64,000 nucleotides of DNA, taken from the NCBI GenBank assembly GCA_019843655.1, contig JACDQD010000006.1:6998034-7062033 (forward strand), written 5' to 3'. Under the pieces are notes generated by a model, which was given only the letters and a program-made list of their open reading frames with translations, was not told the DNA's origin and made no database searches. Made by a program: the position numbers and the translations under genes. Position 1 is the first letter of the stretch; each line of letters opens with the position of its first letter. Of the stretch, positions 36,319 through 49,141 are shown one piece after another. The stretch is from Lethocerus indicus (lineage: Eukaryota > Arthropoda > Insecta > Hemiptera > Belostomatidae).

Positions 36319-39012
36319 GACAAGAGCGTCCCGTCAGCACATTGGTGAGTGACACGTACACGTTGTACTGACAGCATTGGGGCCGGTAACGTGGCTGCCT
36401 TATCATTCCTTATTTATTTCGCTCCTTCAAAACGTTCGACCGTAGAAAAGGCGATTTTCCTTTTATATTACATTTTACCCAAATTTCGACGGGTAATATC
36501 GGAAATCGGGAGGGACAGTGAAAAATGATAGCTCCGGGCGTATAAGCCTTAAAATTAGTGTACAATCCGTAAATCGTTATCAGTATTACTGTTTAAAGTT
36601 CGATATTTAATAGCATATTTCAGGGCCTATATTGCGGTGGCGATTATCTGAAGAAGGATTTGGAATTCCATAAAAAACATCGGGCGCGTAAAAATGTGAA
36701 TAATCTCAGGTTATCGCTCGTAAGTTTGATTTTAAAACAATAGCGCGAATTCATAGCGGACGGTAAGATAACGACAAGTGTGGGGGAGAGGGTTGTTATT
36801 TACAGTCGGGGGCGTGATAAGGGCACGGCCGGAGGAAGCTCCATTTTTTCAGAATAGCCGCAAGCTTCTCTGTAAACTCATTCCGGAGTCATCGTAAATT
36901 TCAGTTAGTTTTTAAGATCCTTTGTAATCTTTCGCCGCTGGAATTTTCCCTTTTTCCCTCACCCTCCCCCGGCCCGTTGCGACCGCGGCCCGTCGCAATT
37001 CTCGTTATTGGGCTACGTGGGATTTTTATCGCGGGGCTATCGGCCCGAGCGATCATAAACTAATCGTTTCGCGGCGCTGACGTCGCTCTTTAATGACAGC
37101 CCGTCGTTAAAACACAACAACAGCGTAAAATATCAATCAGCGACGTCGGGTAATGGGAACTCCGCGGAAACAACAACCTGTAAACCATCACTAAGGAAAT
37201 ATTGTAATCCAGTTGTCCTTAAGAACTGCGTCTTTAAAATTAGCCTGAAATCTGAAAAAATTAAAAGAAAATCTTATTATTTTCTTGGAGAAATAATTTT
37301 CCGACATTTCCAAATACTCCGTATACTACTCGTAAAGTACCGTAATATGTGGAAATTACAAAAAGAATTCGCGGTGGTGATTAATACATACATAGAATGA
37401 AAGCATGTTATACGGTGTCAAATCTGTCTAGCTGGACAGGGAATGAAGTATATTTATTTGCACGTGTGTAACGCGATTTGTATATTGTCGGTTTGCAATT
37501 TTAACCTTCGGGGGCAATAAATAACAATCAAACGTAATGAACTCATCAATGGAAATGTAATGATATTGGCCTCCTTTGTTTGATTTGAAGACCAGCGTCA
37601 ATAGTGTAATGGCTATCCCCGGCGGTGGTTAGTGGGCGGGGGCCCGCCCTCTCGGGACGGCTAGAACAAATGTTAGCCGGAAAATTCATTGGCGGCGGGC
37701 GATGAGGTTAGTGTCACCGGCTGTGGTTTAGTTATTCGTCCGTCGTCCGGTTAATCCACTATCCGATTACCAATTGACGACGGGCTCTGTTATTTGCCCA
37801 AGCCCCGCCGGCCATTGAAGAAAGGATTGGAACGAGCGCCCACTTTGATTGAAAGGCCGAGTTCAGTCGCGGAGCGCTAATTATTTTGCCCGGCCTATAT
37901 TTATTGAGTTTATTACTTTATTCGTACACACAAATTAAATTGATGCAATATGCAGGTAATCATCGGAAATAATACTAGACATTTATTTCAGCGTCGTAGA
38001 AGCTTTACAACATATCAAAACTACCGGTTGAAAACAATTACTGCGGTACCTAGTTAATCACCAAAAATAATAGGAATGAGAAATATCATGACTCAAACTG
38101 CGCACTGCCGGTGACCCGCATTCGAATTTTAATACATTATCGTTTCGAGCGCTTTCCGGTGATAACTCCTTTCAGAGATAAAATCTGGAGATTGATAACG
38201 GGCAAAAAAAAGCGGAGCTCTCATAAAGGTCCGGAATCAGGGGGAGCGAACCAGTTAAATCATCTGAAGGACCCCACTCGAAGTCGAAAACACTCGAGCC
38301 CGCCTAGGAGTCCAGGAAAACTACGGACTCCTCTCCTCATCCATATCGGCATCGGAATCCGATATTTTTCAATTTCAACGTAGGATGAAACGCCACTTTT
38401 TACTTGGTAAACGCAATTCAGTGCCTACATAGCCACTCTGATATAAATACCGTCCGCATTTTGAGTCCTAATGCTAAACGAGTAGTCCTTTATAGATGCA
38501 AGTCAGTATAAATTTGTATCTGTATGTAGCAAATGAAGGAAAAACAGTGATCAGTCTACTATAATAAATAAAATAAATTCTACTATATTTGTAAGCCCTC
38601 AAATAATACATCACTTCTGGATTATAGTAACATTTTAACTCATTTTTTAAAGCTACAGTTTTAATATTTAATTTTCGCTGGATTCTTTTATTGTAATACA
38701 CAGTGCATTTACATTTATTATTATATATAAAATAGATGTGTTTGTACTCGCTATAATACTGTTGTCTCCAGAAACAGATAAAAGAAACATTTTGCTAAGA
38801 TTAAAAACAATACTCGCACACTCGTTTCCTTTATGAAAGTGTAAAGGAGTTCTAGTATTGAACCGTTTAGCTTTTCTTCTGACGGTAGCTGCAATTGTTA
38901 ACATTGCTTTTGCTCCAAACGTGTTTTTATGTTATTCTTTAAATAGTCCCGCATTGACTCAACACTTCCGAAAATACGACGCAGCAGCATCCTGCACCTC
39001 GGCCATGCGTGA

Positions 39013-39044
39013 GTGTGTGTGTGTGTGTGTGGGTGTGGGTGGGT
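39013..39044. repeat. (GT)9 microsatellite with GGGT tail
   Basis: Nine GT units (39013-39030) run into GGGTGTGGGTGGG. It is potentially Z-DNA-forming and followed by short G runs. Confidence 0.9.
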
Positions 39045-41520
39045 TCCGTGTATTCATTAATTCGCCCCCAATAATTGGTTAACTGAAAACAGAGTTAGGC
39101 CGCGGCCAGGGCCGTGTAGCGCGAAATTCGTCGGGCGTATAAAATTGAAATCGAACAAAACAGCGGTGCCGGCCGTACACGCTCGAGGGAATATAGAATA
39201 GCGGACAGTTTTATTTCACCCTTTTAAATTCCATCAAAGTAACCATTCTGAATCGTTTCTAATTCGGCCCTCGTAGTGTCGGATTACTGTTGGTAATTAA
39301 AAATTGTAATGTGCACCGCATTTAAATATGTACCATAATTCTGTAGATTGCGTCATGGAGGTGTTTCTCCACATTAGTCCAAAAACTGCTGATCAAGTCA
39401 TCACCTACTTACTGTTCTGAAATTATAGTGAACTATTATTTCCGTAATTCTGTTGCGATATTGTTTCTAGAAAATTAAAATATGGCAATAAATTATGATT
39501 TTGGGAAGTCTTTGCTCTTAAATTCTTAGTTTTAGTTCGAAATTATGTAAAAATTGTATCGCCTACACAAGCTCCGAATTTATTCAGTTCATATTTTGAT
39601 ATCGTCGGCCAGGGGACAGCTTGTTAGGAACATTTAGACTCGACTGAGTTTTCGTAACAATGGTCATCGCCGTGCGCCCCAAGAACTTTGAATATAAATT
39701 TGGGCCGCATCTAGAACTCTGATACAGATTCTGACCCTTGTCCGCGATTGGGATAGCCGCCTCTAAAAGCCCATTCCGCTCCCGGGTTAAAGGCATTAAC
39801 TGCTCGTGGCGTTAGAGCAAACTGACTAAAGTTTGGCTTCAGCCCGGCTTCATTTCAAGTACCATAACCTGGTTATTTAAATAAATAGTAGAGTACCGGG
39901 GATACCTTACCTTATAAAATTGGTATATTAACAGGATATTTTGGAGCGCTTTATTTTTTCATTTAATACGCAAATATCCACCCAATAATTTGCCATCAGA
40001 CATCCAATGAACTTTTGAACTAGAAGGAATTCACCGATAATAGAGGTCATTGGAGAGTGTGATGTGCCTATAACTTATCCGGACTCTGAGTTCGATTTTC
40101 AGGTGGCAGACCAAATTTTACTCAATTACATATTTCAACTGCTCAACAACTCCGGCATTCTCGTTAGAGTAGTTAATTCTATAATAAACTTCCTGTCTTG
40201 GGAGTTAGTTACCTTATTTTTCAGCACTTTTCATAATTACGCAGGGACACTGAAAATGTCCACCCCCCACCCCCGCGACCAGGAAAATTGAATTAAATTG
40301 TCGTCCTCCAGGTGGAAAAAAATAAGTTTTTAAACGCGTCGTTAAAACGTTAATAGGTTGAGCTTAACCCCCTGGGTTAGAGCACTGGGACTTTTTTCAC
40401 CCTTCAGTAAAAAGTTTGCCCCGAGATAAACTTTCAGAAGTGACACTGTGGAAATTATTTATTTATATTATTATTCCAGGGGACTATCCAGATATAGCCG
40501 CGCCTCGTCTCCTAAGGGCGCCTAAGTTTTATGATAGTGAGCCAATTAATTAATGGGGGTAATTTTGATTCTTTCTGATTGTAGTAATTTCAGAATTCAT
40601 GACTGAGAGCCTGTTATTTCTTGATACCAGGAATTATCATGGAGTATTCCGGAATTTCAATGGAATGATGTAACTGGAAAGCAATTAAAAAATAGTCTTG
40701 AGACTGTAAAAACCTAGAAAGGAAATCTAGACCACTAATGCAGGACTATTGCGGTATAGGCAACATAGTAAACTAAAAACATAAGGTACACGTTAATACC
40801 CAAAGGCTATTGGAACCTTATTTATTTCAGTTCATTTCCCTCTGTTTTTTGATAAATATTATGCCTTATTATCCATTATTGTACACCACTTCCTTGAGAC
40901 GTACTCCAACCTACTGTCCACAAACGAGGGCTTATATTTCATTTAGACCCCGGCCCATTCGGTTAGATTTATATCGAACTGGAAAAAACAAAATGTTTAA
41001 GCATTGTTTTCTACAATTAGGGCCAATCGTAAATTTCCCCTCTGGCCGGGAATATCCTACTGGAAGGAAGGATGCCTTTTTGTGACCCAGTTAAAAATTG
41101 CCAACTCCACGCGTAATTCTCGAACGGGTTCTAAACCTCTATTATGGGCCCGAATTTTATGCCGTCCCATTTGTCCTCCTTATTAGATCTACACTCGAAT
41201 ATGGCCCCCTCCTTGTGTTGCTTCTGCTTAGTAATATTTATAAAGGAAAAATATTCTGTGTACCATTTTTCTGTGTTTTTGTAATTTTCTCTTTCAACTA
41301 TTTTTTACGTCCTTCTTACAGACATTTATTTTTCGCTAAAAAATTGTAGAATATGAAAAAGAGAAATACAAATATATTTATACAATGTAACGTTAAAATC
41401 AAAACCGGATGTCTTGAAGAATGATTTATACAGTTTTTGTACACAAAGTCATAATTTTAGATCCCTATATTTTTGTACCAGAGAAATAATATTCTTTCAT
41501 TATTCGACAAATCAAGATTA

Positions 41521-41561
41521 ATATTTCATATAATACAGTTGGGCGTGATTATATGAAATAT
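41521..41561. other. Perfect 14-bp inverted repeat
   Basis: ATATTTCATATAAT (41521-41534) is the exact reverse complement of 41548-41561, with a 13-base GC-richer loop (ACAGTTGGGCGTG). It is too short for a typical pre-miRNA. It could extrude as a cruciform or be the remnant of a foldback element. A related TATATGAAATAG string follows near 41609. Confidence 0.6.
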
Positions 41562-42072
41562 AATTCTGGCAAAAGTGTATACTAGTGGATGAAATAGTTT
41601 TCCTATTTATATGAAATAGCTTTAATTAATGACCGATTATGAAAGTTTTTCTCTGCAGTTTTTTGGAATTCGTATGGACGACTGCATATTGGATATTTAG
41701 GGAAATATAATGCGGCGTTGATGAAGGTAATATATAAATCGGGAATGCGGTGTAAAAGGTGGACTTTCAAAAGTAAATCTCCCCCCCGCCACCACCACCG
41801 AATTTGCCAAAGTCAATATTCGTTTCCCCAACTCAGAATTCCTTTTATGCGGAGCCTCTCTATTAGAGTTAGAGCGACACACTGGTTTACATGGACTGGG
41901 TGGGCGTTTTTTAACAATTGAGTTAACGGGAGGGGGCCTTAAAAGGTGGGGCGACTCAGGTACAGGAGAATCCTCTCTGGGGGAGGGAGGCTGGGTACGA
42001 GCCCTCGAAATATACGGCGCTACAACATTTCTCTATCCCTCACTCGGTCTCGTTTTACCTCTAATTCTCTTC

Positions 42073-42096
42073 CTCTCTCTCTCTCTCTCTCTCTCT
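42073..42096. repeat. (CT)12 microsatellite
   Basis: A pure CT run of 24 bases in a longer pyrimidine-rich stretch from about 42064. On the minus strand it reads GAGAG, the core bound by GAGA-factor proteins in insects. Confidence 0.95.
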
Positions 42097-43797
42097 GTAC
42101 GTCTGTCTAAGTGATCCTCGCGTCGGTTCCAACTCAATTATGTCGGTCCCCTCATGAAATATACGGGCTCGTCACGAGTCCGCCACGGTTGAAGGTCGAA
42201 CTATTTGTCCGGTCGCGACCTAAGCGCAGCCATACTTCTCTGCTCCGTTCTTGTGCCTTTTCTCATTTTTCTTCATATTACCGTATCCCTGAATTAGCAC
42301 TATTCGGGTTACCAGTTTAGGGCTCCACGAGGGATTGGAATATAAATGTTGCCATTTTGCTTGATAGGTTCAAATCATTGTGTGTTAGCAAGAATAAAGC
42401 TAATTATTATTTGATCGCCAATCGTTTCAGGCTTTCTCATTGGGAGCATTACGAGTCGTACCTTCTTCTGAATTCCTAACCCGGAATCGTACCATCGTTA
42501 ATAGGTGAACCGTACCTGGGTGGAGGAAGTTGAAACGAACCGGCTAAGAGATCGCGTTTCGACGCAGATTCTAACCGTGCGTAATTCCGGCTCCACCGAA
42601 TCCACATCCGGATCGAACCTCCCACATTCCCTATATACTACATAGTCCCCAGTCCCTCCTTTGGTCCTATATGGAAACGCCATCATTTGGCCTACCGTAC
42701 ATTGTCTTACGTAGCTGTTATTTGAAACTATTTATTTTACAAGCTATTTTTATAATAAAAACTTAGCCCGCCGGCGGAATATAAATGAGGCTGGTATAAT
42801 GGTTACCGGGTCAAATTACTGGAATTCAAGTCAACTTAATGCCGTGGTGCCTTTGCTATTCGATATCGACAAAATTACGATGACAATGAAATAAAAGTAA
42901 GATAATAGCAGTGCATCGATTTTGAATCATATTTTGAAATATTCGTCACTAATTTAAATTATTTGTCGATTCAACAATCAGGTTATACAAGAAGGAATAT
43001 TTGAATCAACGAAATAAAACTGAAAAGAACTGACTGATAAATTATATCAATTTAAATAGGTGGAATGAAATAAACGCATTTTTCGTTTGAGCTTAGCAAT
43101 GCTCAACGGCCAATATAAAGTAAAGGAAGAATACAATTTATTTAGTCGAGTGGTGACGTTTTGAGTTATTGGAATAGAAATGTCATAGGGCGGACTGTCG
43201 AGCTGGTTGTATATGGTTGGCGGGGTAGTAGGTGGTTTCTTTCTCCAGGGACTAACGAACAATTACAAAAAACACGGCCCGCTTGTTAACGCCCAGCCAC
43301 TGAAACTCCAGCCCAAACCTAACAAATACCGCAGTTTGTGACGCCTGTTTCTGGCTTTACTTCTTCCTGTAGGTATCTAATTTTTATTCAATTATCCTGG
43401 TAAAATTTCCGTGTATATAATAGTTTTTTGCAAGTAATAAAGCATAATGCTTCCCGTTTAATGAGTTTCAAATTCTATTATTGGAAAATTAGAATCAGGG
43501 CGCCGACCTGAAGCGGTGATCAGAGCTTAAAATATATTTTCCATCAGAGGAAAAACGTACTACTTTTAGAATTTGTATTAATCACTGTTACTTCCCTTGT
43601 TTTAGTTGCCTATATTTTGTGGAGACAGGATGTCTATACCACATTGTAGACCAGCTATAGGCTCCGAAACTGATATATACTTTTCGCAATTGATGGGAAA
43701 AACCTGGGGCCGAAATCCGGACAAAGGGGGACACGGTAGCGGTGTATCATTGATGGTAGCCCATTTCTCTGAAGTGCGTCGGGCTATGTCGTCGACG

Positions 43798-43807
43798 GGC
43801 ACGTGCC
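43798..43807. promoter_or_regulatory. 10-bp palindrome with CACGTG E-box
   Basis: GGCACGTGCC is a perfect palindrome with the same E-box core as at 7634, again at the border of a GC-rich patch (43780-44010). Confidence 0.3.
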
Positions 43808-44115
43808 ATTAGCTCGATTGGGGGGTCTGCGGCTCCAGCCGGCCGGAATAATAACCCGACGGGTAGCACCCTGCTCTTCTTCCTGTTTCGTATCCCATGC
43901 GCTACTGGGGGGGCGGCGAAAAGCGCTCGATTGGATCCAACTTGGAAGCAGAAACAACCGATCACTTCGCTAAATCGGGCGGAACAACTGCCGGTGGACA
44001 CCGGGCTTATATAGCATTAACTGAAAATGTATTGAATTTATCGATCCGTCACACTGGGTACAAAATTGAAAGTCCGAAATAATAAAATAACAATATCAAA
44101 AAATCATGAAATGTA

Positions 44116-44774
44116 TGAGTTTAAGAGTAAAATAAGACCCGCTATTAGATCATTTAAATTCACAATTTCAATCAGACAACAGCAAAAAACAGTGCACCAA
44201 ACGTACATTAGTTAAGTACATTTCCACACCACCCTCAGGGGGCGCTAGTTTATCGGTGCAAGTGTACCCAACGAACTTTAGTTAAGTACATTTCCGCACC
44301 ACCCTCAGGGGGCGCTAGTTTATCGGTGCAAGTGCACCCAACGAACTTTAGTTAAGTACATTTCCGCACCACCCTCAGGGGGCGCTAGTTTATCGGTGCA
44401 AGTGTACCCAACGAACTTTAGTTAAGTACATTTCCGCACCACCCTCAGGGGGCGCTAGTTCATCGGTGCAAGTGCACCCAACGAACTTTAGTTAAGTATA
44501 TTTCCGCACCACACTCAGGGGGGCGCTATTTAGGCTATATTTAATAATTTTTATTTAAAGAGAAAGCGAATCTTTTATTTTCAAACATTCACAGTACAAG
44601 TGACAGCGACAGTGCATTGAAGATGCCCAGAAAACATCCGAAATGCCGAAGTGAATGGTGCTACTAAAGATGGCGAGCAGCTCAAACGGGTCTAGCAAAA
44701 GACCAAAGCAGCGAGAGGAGACAGAAGCACACGAAACCTACTGAATTCTAACCTCTCGCAGACCACAAAACAGG
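44116..44774 (-). mobile_element. Minisatellite-bearing dispersed repeat, copy C
   Basis: This is the reverse-strand counterpart of copy A. It ends with GACCACAAAACAGG (44761-44774), the reverse complement of copy A's opening. The leader, the junction into the array (AATAGCGCCCCCC on the minus strand), five 70-bp units and the tail down to TGAGTTTAAGAGT all match copy A in order. Leader identity to copy A is high: long blocks such as the one around AAAGCGAATCTTTTATTTTC are unchanged. It lacks the second leader unit found at the right of copy A. No clear target-site duplication or coding frame is visible. Confidence 0.85.
44191..44527 (-). repeat. 70-bp tandem minisatellite, 5 units (copy C)
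   Basis: The units end, in plus coordinates, at 44246, 44316, 44386, 44456 and 44527. The one at 44191-44246 is the same 56-bp partial unit that closes the array of copy A, and the unit at the other edge carries the same extra base at its G/C run. Arrays A and C therefore share both boundaries and differ only in the number of internal units (7 against 5), as expected for unequal exchange or slippage after dispersal. Confidence 0.95.
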
Positions 44775-47040
44775 TATTCCAAACTATGTTTTGTCTAATT
44801 CCGTAGTTGACTCAATTATGGCCCTCTTCGCTTTATTTAGAACAGAAATAGAGGTGCATAAACACCATAGAACAACAAACATTCCATATTCTACAGCCGC
44901 ATCCTCATCCCGAAAATTAAACATATAAATTGTTAATACTTGATTTATAATGCGGAGCGAATTTAAAAAAAAATTGATATCGCATACAACTCATTAGCAA
45001 CTTTATTCTGGTGTAAATATGATAATCAAAGAATACAAACGAAATGTACAATCTCTCTGATTAATTAGACGAATTGAACAAAGGGAGGAACCTGGTCCAG
45101 TAACTTCATTTTAGTTCTATCTAAGGTTTGTTACAGTCGGCGTCCAAAAGTTGAGAATTTAATAAACTAGCGGAGGTGTAGATTTAAAATACACAGAAAT
45201 AACCCCTTACTCGGGGATTTCAAGTCGCTTCTTTAATGCTATGTAGATAGTTTCGAATCGGTCCCGAGGCGGTATTTCTTGGGGAAACTTTCGAAATGCA
45301 ATAATGATATTAGACGAGGGATGCTAAATTTCAAGTTCATCGTAGGCAGAGAACCTGCACAATCTGCCCGGTCGGTGCAAAATTATGTACACGAATAACA
45401 ATTAAAAATCTAGACGCACAAAATTACCTGGTAGTAAAGCTTAACTATTTTTATCTTATTGAAACTGGGATTATAGTAACACGTGGTATATAAAACGTTT
45501 TCATTTCGGTGAAACGCTTTGAAATTGAAAATCGTCAGGAATTTTCGGTGGACTTTCTCCCTTTGCCGGTATAATCTTTTAGCGGTTCCCGGTTTCTTCG
45601 ACTGCCCCATTGTCGCAATTTGTCTTAATTGCGCTAATCATCGCCGGGATTATTTCGCGTTGGCGAACCGCTGACGGCTCCTCGGCAGCCCCATTAATCG
45701 TCGGGGAATTACCCTCGGATACGGGCCCCTCCTAAATGACCCTAATTGAATAATTTACTTTTCAGACGAAACTGTTCAATTACCTATTATTCGAGACTGA
45801 TGAAGACCCCTTCCGAAGACCACCGTGGATTCGGCAATTTCCCTCCAGTCATAATTGGGCTCCTCTAGGAGGTTTGTCAAGTATAAAGTATAAAGTCGAC
45901 TTGAGATCTCGGAAAAAGAAATGAGTGAATGTTTAAGTGGAATTTAAAGTACAATGCTTGTGTACCTAAGATTATTTGTATGTAATTTTTCTCTTAAAAT
46001 GTGTTTCTCTTAAATGTTTGAGAAACGTTTACACCTATTCCGAATATTATACTTTGGATGTCACGCACAATGATCACGAGATACGAGACACGAGTTAATG
46101 TAAAGCTTATTAGTTTTCTTAGTTGTATTAACGCTGATAATTAACTTCTGGGGAGGGAAAACGGGCTATTTCCTAGACGTCCCTTCCATCGTCTCGTCAT
46201 TCAATGATTTGTGTTTATTGATTAATATTTTAGGTTTACGAGTTGATAGGTAAACTTCACATCTTCTGAAGAAGCCATTCCGAATTAGAATAATCATAAT
46301 CAAATTTAGTGCACATTCGCGCGAGACAACCCGGTCCTTGTTGTAGAAACCAATCTGGCTCCATTTTATCGGGCCAGCGGGCGACTAAACGACCCTCCCG
46401 AATGGGAGCGGGACCTCTTTTAAATTTTTTTCAACCCTACCGCCTAAACCGATTTAAATTGGATTGGCCGGCCGGATACTGCGATTTTATTCAAATTCGG
46501 GCCCGGTAATTTAGGCCGGCTATTAGGTCCGAATTGGGTCCGCGGGGCCGGGGAAAAACGGGGACTTACAAGGGGACAGCTTGTACGGCCTGTAGTCCCT
46601 ACGAATAGGTTAATTCCACAGATTCGCACCGGACCCTGCACGAGATTCAGTCCGAATATATAAGGCGCACCTGGGATAAACTTTACTCCAGTAACGAGCT
46701 CCAGTTCGTAATGATTCAGTTGGATAAAGAAGTGTCCACACATTCGAGTAGTTAATGTTACAATTCAGTATTATTAGATAAGAAGGAATAGTTTTTACAG
46801 TATTGTTTAATAATGCGTTTCTGAGCAGTTTTCATTCAGTATTTGTAATACCCTAAGTTTTCTCCAGGGTCCCTAGATTTCCCCTCGTTGCCAAGTAAAA
46901 GCGACTAGTTTCTATATGTGACCCTTTGAAAGTCTTCCTTGTTGCACCCCATGTAGCTCATTCAGATCCTTCATAGACGATGCATTAAGCGGCCATCGTT
47001 TTCATTGCAGCTTCACCCCTCTGGGTCGTTCGGTAGGGTT

Positions 47041-47091
47041 CTCTCTCTCACGTGCCCACTCTTTCTCTCTCTCTCCCTCTCTCGCTCTCTC
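47041..47091. repeat. CT-rich imperfect microsatellite
   Basis: About 50 bases almost entirely of C and T in CT steps, interrupted by ACGTGCCCA, which gives an E-box CACGTG at 47050-47055. It lies at the left edge of a GC-rich patch. Confidence 0.85.
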
Positions 47092-49081
47092 GGGTAAAAT
47101 CGGAGCCCCTGTATTATGCTAATGTGTCGGTGCTTTACTCACGGGTGGTAGGGTAGGAAGGCTTTGGGCGCGCCCCTTCAAACGCCGCCATTTCCGGCCC
47201 CAACGGCGGCAGGGAAAAGCGGTCTGCGGTGAATGGTTTTCTGTTCTGCAAGAATGAGTGCCCCTCCCCTCCCCCCCATAAATATGTTCGATCCGGTGTT
47301 AACCGACCGCAATGATTTCGCTTTGAAATACGCTTTCATTAGAATCCCAGCGGTGAGGAACAACATTCAACGGCTCATTCAACGTCGCTCCACCTTGTTC
47401 CCTCCTGGTAGCGTTGATCCCCAGGGGGTATGTACTTCGACTTAACGAAATGCTTCTTTTAAATCACGTTGAATAATTGGTCAACCCGTTAAATCCCGTG
47501 GGATTTATTTCAGAATTTTATATGTTCAATTAGTTCTTTATTTATAATTACTTTGGCATACATACTTGAGTTTCTGATTCTTCAGAATAGGTCGATTATA
47601 CAAGGAACAATTTTGAATTGTGTTCTATTTCTTGTACTCCGGTTACCTCGGTAACGCAAACATTTGGTAGCGAACTATTCATTTAGTGCATTTATGAAAA
47701 TTGAACCATAATTGGAGCACGGCACCGGTTATTTTTGTATTCAGTATCCATTTCAGCCATTAGAGTGGGACAGGATTTTTTCGAAATTGCGGTCCCAGGA
47801 AAGCGGCCTCTGGGGAGAGAAAGCGAGAGAGATGGGGTAGAAATTAAAATGCGGAGTTCAATAAATCAAAGTGTGCCTGCCGTCGGCCCAACCTATTCGC
47901 TGTCGCTTGATTTATTAGCGATCGGCCAGCGAAAATATCTGCCGTATTATGTAAAGATTTAGTGCCACCCATTAATCTCCCGCACCAGTGAACTCAGCTT
48001 CAAGACAATTACCCGGATGTTCTCGTCCTTCTGCGGTAGATTCTTCTCTGGATCATTTTTTCCTCTACTTTTGAGAACGGGTTGTAGGTGTGTTGAAAGG
48101 TAGTGTAAAATTTAAAATCATTTCCTTAGATTTAACATTTATTTTACTTCTCTTTTTATGTAAACCACAGAACCCCAGAAGGACCGCAGAAGGAAAAGCA
48201 GAAACCCTTCCAGTTGAGCTCACGCGGGTGGTTTCCAAACATAGGAAAAATCCCGGAGTAGCAGGGGGTCAACCCCTGTCAACCGAGATTCTTCCCACAA
48301 CACCGGAAGCTAGTGAACTTGATATATCCGCTCATGCGCAATATCCGAGATACTTTAATGAAGGCAATAAAAAATATTGTCCAATCCATTACCTCATATC
48401 ATGTCATTAGATCGATACTTTCTTCATAAATAACAAGCTTCGCGATACAATCCATGATTTCTATTCTCTTTTCTTCATTTTACAAAGGCACCGCTGAACT
48501 TGGGTAACTGTCGAACTTTTTATCTGTTTTGGTATTCCGGGCTGATACAATCCCAATACACGGCGTATTGTGTTTACCCAAGTCAATGTAGGCACTCTGG
48601 GGGAGAAAATATTTTATGAAAGCGGCATTCAATTGTACTTGCTGGAAAGAATAAAACTTGTATTGCACTTCTACAATAGAGTGAGAAACAGGATTATATA
48701 TCATATTGCTGCATATGACACTGCCACATAAATATTTCATAAATGGAAAACCAATTCGCCACTTTATATATTTAGTGGTATTTACTTGCTTCATAGAATT
48801 ATATGCTAGGAATACTATATTTTTGTTAAACAGAATGAAACATATGAACGTTTTGAAACAATGTATTTTTATAAATTCGAACAATTAGTGCATATTCTGT
48901 TAGTATATCCTAAGCATATTCTACAAGCATTGCTTACTCTTTTCTGATATGAGAGGGGCGGAGAAAATATGTAGTTGCGTTTATTAAATTCTGAAAAAGG
49001 ATTTATCCCGGGGAGATGAGAACTGGATTCCTTCGCGGGATGATTGAAAATAGGCTGGTTAGGAAGGGCTCGGGGGCATTT

Positions 49082-49141
49082 GCAAGGCCGAGAAAAGGCA
49101 CCAGATCCCTTTCGAGATCGAGAAAAGGAACCCTAGCCCAT
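49082..49141. repeat. Two-copy 30-bp diverged tandem repeat
   Basis: CGAGAAAAGG recurs at 49089-49098 and 49119-49128 within two similar 30-bp blocks. The period is divisible by three, so the plus-strand open frame here reads as a repeated RPRKGT/RSRKGT string. Nothing else suggests coding. Confidence 0.6.

Larger units (their letters stand above)
32331..44115. other. Non-coding spacer between copies B and C
   Basis: AT-rich spacer holds the (AT)n and AT-palindrome tracts at 33.7-34.2 kb. GC-rich patches occur at 36930-37170, 37600-37900, 41750-42020 and 43780-44010. Three overlapping plus-strand frames at 35260-35615 are at most 100 codons with no motif. No gene is recognised. Confidence 0.5.

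Noticed and set aside
42608..42620. tRNA B box (GGTTCGATCC on the minus strand)
   Set aside because: No A-box-like sequence lies 30 to 60 bases upstream on that strand and no stems form.
48172..48410. Possible exon after a polypyrimidine-CACAG acceptor-like site
   Set aside because: No matching donor with a second coding exon was found, the frame has no recognisable motif, and such acceptor-like strings are frequent in AT-rich DNA.
48480..48884. 134-codon minus-strand frame
   Set aside because: The translation shows no recognisable domain, and the opposite strand is also partly open (48706-48888).
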